Origin: an uncultured Actinomycetes bacterium
Lineage (GTDB): Bacteria > Actinomycetota > Actinomycetes > Nanopelagicales > Nanopelagicaceae
Assembly: GCA_903901905.1 (NCBI GenBank)
Contig: CAIUSQ010000029.1
Span: forward strand, 1 to 9,372
Length of the DNA stretch: 9,372 nucleotides
Direction of reading: 5' to 3'
Made by a program: the position numbers and the translations under genes. The notes below the pieces were generated by a model. That model saw nothing but the letters and a program-made list of their open reading frames with translations. It made no database searches and was not told the DNA's origin. Positions 5,973 to 9,372 of this stretch are shown here, piece after piece (the first letter of the stretch is position 1; each line of letters starts with the position of its first letter).

Positions 5973-7232
5973 ATGATCGACATCAAGTTTTTACGCGAAA
6001 ATCCAGATGTAGTTCGTGCATCTCAAAAGGCCCGTGGTGAAGATGTTTCGATTATTGAAAAAGCTTTAGCCGCAGATGAAGTTCGTAAATTAGCCCTCGA
6101 TCAATTTGAAACTCTAAGGGCCGAACAAAATCTTTTATCTAAATCGGTGGCAACAGCAAAAGGTGAAGAAAAAGCTGCGCTACTTGAGAGCGCAAAGACC
6201 CTTGCTGCTAAAGTGAAGGAAGCTGATGTAAAGCGCACACAATGTGAAGCAGAAGCCAAAGCGTTCATCATGCAGATTTCAAATGTTATCGATCCACAAG
6301 CGCCAATAGGGAAAGAAGAAGATTTTGTCGTAATTGAAAATGTTGGCAAACCTAAAGGTTTTGATTTTGAACCCAAAGACCATGTAGAGCTTGGAAAATT
6401 GCTAGGTGCAATTGATACAGAGCGTGGCGCAAAAGTGGCAGGTTCTCGCTCTTACTATTTAACAGGTGTTGGAGCGATGCTTGAATTTGCACTAGTTAAC
6501 TATGCAATTACTTCAGCCAATAAGGCAGGTTTTACTCCAGTAATCCCACCAGTTCTTGTTAATCCAACAGCAATGGAAGGCACGGGATTTCTCGGTCAAG
6601 CAGCAGAAAATGTTTACCACCTAGAAAAAGATGATGTGTATTTAGTTGGCACTTCAGAAGTTCCTCTGGCTGCAATGCACATGGATGAAATTCTTGCGGC
6701 AGAGAAGTTGCCAATACGTTATGCCGGTTACTCAACATGTTTTCGTAGAGAAGCTGGAACATATGGCAAAGACACCCGTGGAATAATTCGCGTCCACCAG
6801 TTTGATAAAGTTGAAATGTTTTCTTTTTGTCATCCAGATCAAGCAAAAGAAGAGCATCTACGTTTATTGCAATGGGAGAAGGATTTCCTTAACGCAATGG
6901 AGATTCCCTATCGCGTTATAGATGTAGCATCTGGTGACCTAGGGTCGAGCGCAAACCGTAAGTTTGATATTGAAGCGTGGATTCCAACGCAAGATGCATA
7001 CAGAGAGGTAACAAGCACCTCAAACTGCACAGAGTTTCAAGCACGTCGCTTAAATATAAGGTTTAAGGAAAATGATGCGACAAAAGCGGTTGCAACATTA
7101 AATGGCACACTCGTTGCAATTCCACGGATGATTGTTGCAATTTTAGAAAATCACCAAAATGCTGACGGCACGGTAAATATTCCAGTTGCCTTACAGCCAT
7201 TTTTAGGTACAAAACGATTTGAGTTGGTGTGA
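5973..7232 (+). CDS. serS: Seryl-tRNA synthetase
   Basis: A 419-residue class II aminoacyl-tRNA synthetase that activates serine with ATP and charges tRNA-Ser; the length is normal. The N-terminal tRNA-binding arm is a long antiparallel coiled coil (about 27-100) rich in Ala, Lys and Glu, which grips the long variable arm of tRNA-Ser. In the catalytic domain, the serine-binding TSE motif is at 227-229, motif 2 runs through CFRREAG (256-262) to the [11 protein letters not shown] region, and [13 protein letters not shown] (347-359) is conserved. Motif 3 contains NGTLVAIPR (377-385) with the ATP-binding Arg385. The ATG directly follows the pheA stop, and the TGA overlaps the GTG of the HAD gene by 4 nt, so all are probably co-translated. 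A tRNA-Ser gene lies about 900 bp downstream. Confidence 0.97.
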   Translation: MIDIKFLRENPDVVRASQKARGEDVSIIEKALAADEVRKLALDQFETLRAEQNLLSKSVATAKGEEKAALLESAKTLAAKVKEADVKRTQCEAEAKAFIMQISNVIDPQAPIGKEEDFVVIENVGKPKGFDFEPKDHVELGKLLGAIDTERGAKVAGSRSYYLTGVGAMLEFALVNYAITSANKAGFTPVIPPVLVNPTAMEGTGFLGQAAENVYHLEKDDVYLVGTSEVPLAAMHMDEILAAEKLPIRYAGYSTCFRREAGTYGKDTRGIIRVHQFDKVEMFSFCHPDQAKEEHLRLLQWEKDFLNAMEIPYRVIDVASGDLGSSANRKFDIEAWIPTQDAYREVTSTSNCTEFQARRLNIRFKENDATKAVATLNGTLVAIPRMIVAILENHQNADGTVNIPVALQPFLGTKRFELV

Positions 7233-8041
7233 GCAAAAGACCTAAATTAATTGCAACAGATCTTGATGGAACAATCGTTTCGCACGAGGGTTTAATAAGT
7301 CAGCGAACAATTGATGCATTTACGCGCGCAAAAGAGTTAGGGATACATGTTTTTTTTGTGACCGGCCGCCCTCCAAGATGGATGGGTGAAATACGTGATG
7401 CTTTTGGTTTTGGAGCAGCAATTTGTTGTAACGGTGCGATGTTGTATGACTTAATGAACGATGTAATTTTAGAAGAGTGGATGATTTCCATCGATGATCA
7501 AACAGAGATTGTTCAACGCATGCGAACTGCGATGCCTGAAATCTCATTTGCTGTTGAATCCAATGGTCACTATCAGAGAGAAATTGGTTACATACCAAAG
7601 TGGGATATTGGCTTAGATAATGTTGGGATAGAGCGAATCGAAGATGGAGTTAGGGTTCCAGCCTTAAAACTACTTGCTCGTTGCAGCAATCTTGAATACA
7701 GATCCGATGAGATGGTAACAATCGCTCATAAAACTCTTGGAGATTTAGCTACCATTACGCACTCTGCTGCAAATGATTCCCTCATTGAAATCTCGGCACT
7801 TAATGTATCAAAAGGTGCAACGTTAGAAATGATGGCCAAGCGCCTTGGATTAACAGCAGATGACTGCGTTAGCTTCGGCGATAATCCAAATGATTTTTCA
7901 ATGCTGCAATGGACTTCACGTTCTTACGCAATCAGTGATGGTCATCCACAAGCGCCTCTTCATGCAAAAGGCGTAGCTGAACCTTGCGAACAAGATGGTG
8001 TGGCAAAAATAATTGAAACATTACTAGATCTACCCGCCTAA
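7229..8041 (+). CDS. Cof-type HAD-superfamily hydrolase
   Basis: A 270-residue haloacid dehalogenase-like phosphatase of the Cof/YidA (type IIB cap) group. Motif I is ATDLDGTIV (9-17, nucleophile Asp11 and acid Asp13). Motif II is VTGRP (44-48). CCNGA at 66-70 is typical of Cof proteins. Lys195 in SKGATLE is motif [14 protein letters not shown] (216-226) supplies the metal aspartates of motif IV. The middle, about 85-185, is the cap domain that selects substrate. Relatives dephosphorylate sugar phosphates, flavin mononucleotide or pyridoxal phosphate; this sequence does not tell which. The GTG start overlaps the serS stop as GTGA, a classic coupled junction. It is the last protein gene of the operon and commonly follows serS in actinobacteria. 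Confidence 0.92.
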   Translation: MSKRPKLIATDLDGTIVSHEGLISQRTIDAFTRAKELGIHVFFVTGRPPRWMGEIRDAFGFGAAICCNGAMLYDLMNDVILEEWMISIDDQTEIVQRMRTAMPEISFAVESNGHYQREIGYIPKWDIGLDNVGIERIEDGVRVPALKLLARCSNLEYRSDEMVTIAHKTLGDLATITHSAANDSLIEISALNVSKGATLEMMAKRLGLTADDCVSFGDNPNDFSMLQWTSRSYAISDGHPQAPLHAKGVAEPCEQDGVAKIIETLLDLPA

Positions 8042-8087
8042 AAATCCTTAGAGTTAACCAACCAACAAACTTACTGCCGCCTTCCGC

Positions 8088-8133
8088 TTGAACAACGCTT
8101 CGATTTTTCGCTAGCCCTAAAGTCAGGTAATCT
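8088..8133 (+). promoter_or_regulatory. Probable tRNA-Ser promoter region
   Basis: TTGAAC (8088-8093) is a good -35. Three -10 choices follow: TAGCCC (8112-8117, 18-bp spacer), TAAAGT (8118-8123) and TAATCT (8128-8133). I cannot decide among them. The rest of the 99-bp gap after the HAD gene shows nothing else. Confidence 0.3.
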
Positions 8134-8140
8134 CTCCCAC

Positions 8141-8226
8141 GGAGGGCTCGCATAGCGGCCGAGTGCACCGGTCTTGAAAACCGGCATACGAAAGTATCGT
8201 GGGTTCAAATCCCACGCCCTCCGCCA
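8141..8226 (+). tRNA. tRNA-Ser (anticodon UGA), CCA encoded
   Basis: A complete cloverleaf can be folded by eye. The 7-bp acceptor stem is GGAGGGC (8141-8147) with GCCCTCC (8216-8222), then discriminator G and an encoded CCA (8224-8226). The anticodon stem is CCGGT/ACCGG around loop CTTGAAA, giving anticodon TGA at 8175-8177, which reads UCA-family serine codons. The long variable arm (about TAC-GAAA-GTA) marks it as class II tRNA-Ser. The T arm is GTGGG-TTCAAAT-CCCAC. It follows the serS operon. Confidence 0.97.
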
Positions 8227-8232
8227 TTTTTT
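8227..8232 (+). terminator. T-run after the tRNA
   Basis: Six T residues directly after the encoded CCA, then TCTCTTT. The tRNA acceptor/T-arm fold upstream could act as the hairpin. Termination here is plausible but not certain. Confidence 0.35.
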
Positions 8233-8270
8233 CTCTTTCGCTCATAGTTCTGGACTTCTTGTTGGGCAAT

Positions 8271-8291
8271 AACTGACTATGTGGGTTAGTT
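8271..8291. repeat. Inverted repeat upstream of the sdh operon, possible operator
   Basis: AACTGAC (8271-8277) and GTTAGTT (8285-8291) are inverted copies with one mismatched position (a G-U pair in RNA) and a 7-nt spacer. The repeat ends 2 bp before a TANNNT element, where a repressor or activator could bind. No known operator is recognised. Confidence 0.35.
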
Positions 8292-8293
8292 CA

Positions 8294-8299
8294 TAGCCT
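8294..8299 (+). promoter_or_regulatory. Candidate -10 element upstream of the sdh operon
   Basis: TAGCCT fits TANNNT and ends 6 nt before the ATG at 8306, the same geometry seen at crgA and the GDPD gene. It would start a transcript exactly at the small ORF, about 93 nt before sdhC. No convincing -35 was seen. Confidence 0.35.
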
Positions 8300-8305
8300 C
8301 TACGC

Positions 8306-8398
8306 ATGGGTACACCTAGCGAAATATTCCCAGCAAGCGCACAATTGCCCAAGGTGATTTACGGACTAAATCCACAGGCAGCACCAAGGGAGTTGTAG
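8306..8398 (+). CDS. Possible 30-residue small ORF abutting sdhC
   Basis: An ATG-started frame of 30 codons begins MGTPSEIFPA and ends AAPREL with a TAG that touches the sdhC ATG. Its codons (GCA for Ala, CCA for Pro) resemble neighbouring genes. A TANNNT element lies 6 nt before the ATG, so it could be translated from a leaderless mRNA. The sdhC Shine-Dalgarno (AAGGGAG, 8386-8392) lies inside its last codons, so translating it could affect sdhC initiation. The peptide is rich in Pro and Ala, has no membrane helix or cysteine, and I do not recognise it. It could equally be an untranslated sdh leader. Confidence 0.35.
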   Translation: MGTPSEIFPASAQLPKVIYGLNPQAAPREL

Positions 8399-9205
8399 AT
8401 GTCAGGTGTTTTTTCGCCAACGCGCGCCAAGATTGATAAGCGCACACTGCGCACAGATAAATGGTGGCTAGAGCCGCTACTAACATTTTCTGTACTTATC
8501 TCTTTTGTTATTTATGCAACGTTTCGCGCATTTGAAAACGACAACTACTTTGTAAAAGACTCACATCTAATCTCACCTTTTTATTCACCATGTTTATCTG
8601 AAGCCTGTGAACCTGGAGCAACGCTTTTTGGCTTCACGCCAGTGAGTGCCCAGATTTTTAACTTTGCTCTTTCTCCAGCTCTTATTATTTTGATCTTCCC
8701 ATTAGGTTTTAGAATGACCTGTTATTACTACCGCAAGGCCTATTACCGTTCATTTTGGTTATCACCTCCAGCTTGCGGAGTTGCAGAACCCCACGAGAAG
8801 TACACAGGCGAAACTCGCTTTCCATTAATTTTCCAGAACGCACACCGCTGGTTCTTTTATGCAGGATTAGTTTTAAACGTCATTCTTACCTACGACGCAG
8901 TAATCTCATTTAGAAATGCAGAAGGCGAATGGGGACACCTGAGTGTGGGCTCAATTGTTTTAACTGTGAGTGCAACCATGTTGTGGCTCTACTCTCTTTC
9001 ATGTCACACATGCCGACACACAATTGGTGGACGTTTAAAGCATTTTTCAAAGCACCCAGTTCGTTACAAATTATGGACAAAAGTTTCAGTACTTAACGCA
9101 AAGCACCAAAACTTTGCCTGGTATTCATTAGCAGCCGTTGCATTCGCCGATATCTATGTTCGCCAAGTAGCAACTGGCGCATGGACTAACTTCTACTTAT
9201 TCTAA
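8399..9205 (+). CDS. sdhC: Succinate dehydrogenase membrane-anchor subunit (Sdh1-like SdhC)
   Basis: A 268-residue membrane protein resembling the single-chain anchor of mycobacterial Sdh1-type succinate dehydrogenase (about 270 residues). About five membrane segments can be drawn, near 26-45, 84-105, 150-170, 183-201 and 237-255. It attaches SdhA and SdhB to the membrane and passes electrons to quinone. Hallmarks are SPFYSPCLSEACEP (59-72), TCYYYRKAYYRSFW (107-120), PPACGV (123-128) and SCHTCRHTIGGRLKHFSKHP (201-220). Mycobacterial Sdh1 is reported to hold a membrane-embedded Rieske-type 2Fe-2S cluster instead of haem. The Cys and His residues here (Cys202, His203, Cys205, His207, with Cys65, Cys70, Cys108 and Cys126) could include such ligands, but I cannot assign them. 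AAGGGAG lies 6 nt before the ATG. sdhA follows after 14 nt. Confidence 0.9.
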   Translation: MSGVFSPTRAKIDKRTLRTDKWWLEPLLTFSVLISFVIYATFRAFENDNYFVKDSHLISPFYSPCLSEACEPGATLFGFTPVSAQIFNFALSPALIILIFPLGFRMTCYYYRKAYYRSFWLSPPACGVAEPHEKYTGETRFPLIFQNAHRWFFYAGLVLNVILTYDAVISFRNAEGEWGHLSVGSIVLTVSATMLWLYSLSCHTCRHTIGGRLKHFSKHPVRYKLWTKVSVLNAKHQNFAWYSLAAVAFADIYVRQVATGAWTNFYLF

Positions 9206-9219
9206 AAGGAAAATCGGCT

Positions 9220-9372
9220 ATGACTCTAGAGCGCCATAAATACGATGTCCTTGTAATCGGTGCCGGTGGTGCAGGTTTACGGGCAGCGGTAGAAGCACGC
9301 GAAGCTGGTTTGCGAGTAGCAATCATTTGTAAGTCTTTATTTGGTAAAGCCCACACTGTTATGGCCGAAGGC
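9220..9372 (+). CDS. sdhA: Succinate dehydrogenase flavoprotein subunit, N-terminal part
   Basis: The first 51 codons of SdhA, cut by the window end. The protein holds covalent FAD and oxidises succinate to fumarate in the TCA cycle. YDVLVIGAGGAGLRAAVEA (8-26) is the FAD-binding Rossmann motif (GxGxxG as GAGGAG). KSLFGKAHTVMAEG (38-51) contains the conserved segment with the His to which FAD is attached in this family (expected to be His45). AAGGA at 9206-9210 lies 9 nt before the ATG, a good Shine-Dalgarno. The gap to sdhC is 14 bp, so the two are co-transcribed; sdhB is expected beyond the window. Confidence 0.95.
   Translation, partial: MTLERHKYDVLVIGAGGAGLRAAVEAREAGLRVAIICKSLFGKAHTVMAEG

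Noticed and set aside
6559..6846. 95-codon open frame on the minus strand inside serS
   Set aside because: It is antisense to the conserved catalytic core of serS, with no recognisable domain; a coding shadow.
7018..7140. Apparently non-canonical serS motif 3 (GTLVAIPR)
   Set aside because: The Arg and the AILENHQ helix are kept, and actinobacterial SerRS proteins commonly vary in the NGT-start loop, so this is not a defect.
7932..8168. 78-codon minus-strand frame spanning the HAD end and the tRNA start
   Set aside because: It runs through the tRNA acceptor and D arm and the conserved HAD C-terminus, so it is not a credible gene.
1..9372. Mobile elements, CRISPR array, phage or defence system
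   Set aside because: No transposase, integrase, direct-repeat array, attachment-site duplication at the tRNA or defence-type domain was seen. All sizeable genes belong to conserved housekeeping families with uniform codon use.

Overview
The window looks like chromosomal DNA from a small-genome, relatively low-GC actinobacterium. CrgA, a PASTA-domain PknB kinase next to a PstP-type phosphatase, and an actinobacterial three-subunit (Sdh1-like) succinate dehydrogenase are actinobacterial marks. The AT-leaning codon use and very tight gene packing resemble freshwater acI lineages (Nanopelagicales). The phylum is well supported; the lineage is inferred from memory of such genomes.

Left part (1-4431) is a shrunken version of the ppiA-rhomboid-crgA-trpG/pabA-pknB-pstP neighbourhood that lies near the replication origin in many actinobacteria. 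A cyclophilin and a rhomboid protease overlap and run rightward. They converge on leftward crgA, and the 49-bp gap between them holds a cluster of DnaA-box-like sequences. A PabA/TrpG glutamine amidotransferase diverges from crgA and converges on pknB. The PP2C phosphatase gene runs directly into pknB with an 11-nt overlap. The genes pknA, pbpA and rodA, which lie between pknB and pstP in Mycobacterium, are missing here, as are the FHA genes upstream of pstP.

Middle part (4464-8041) is a compact rightward operon: glycerophosphodiester phosphodiesterase, prephenate dehydratase (pheA), seryl-tRNA synthetase (serS) and a Cof-type HAD hydrolase. Junctions are 3 bp, 0 bp and a 4-bp overlap. A complete tRNA-Ser(UGA) gene follows about 100 bp later, so the synthetase lies close to one of its substrate tRNAs.

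Right part (8227-9372) starts the succinate dehydrogenase operon. A possible 30-codon small ORF abuts the membrane-anchor gene sdhC, followed by the first 51 codons of sdhA, cut by the window edge.

Several transcription-unit starts carry a TANNNT -10 element 6-8 nt before the start codon and no Shine-Dalgarno, suggesting leaderless mRNAs. I saw no mobile element, CRISPR array or clearly foreign segment. This is mostly a conserved housekeeping region. The least explained items are the DnaA-box cluster, the small ORF before sdhC with a nearby inverted repeat, and the pared-down kinase/phosphatase pair.
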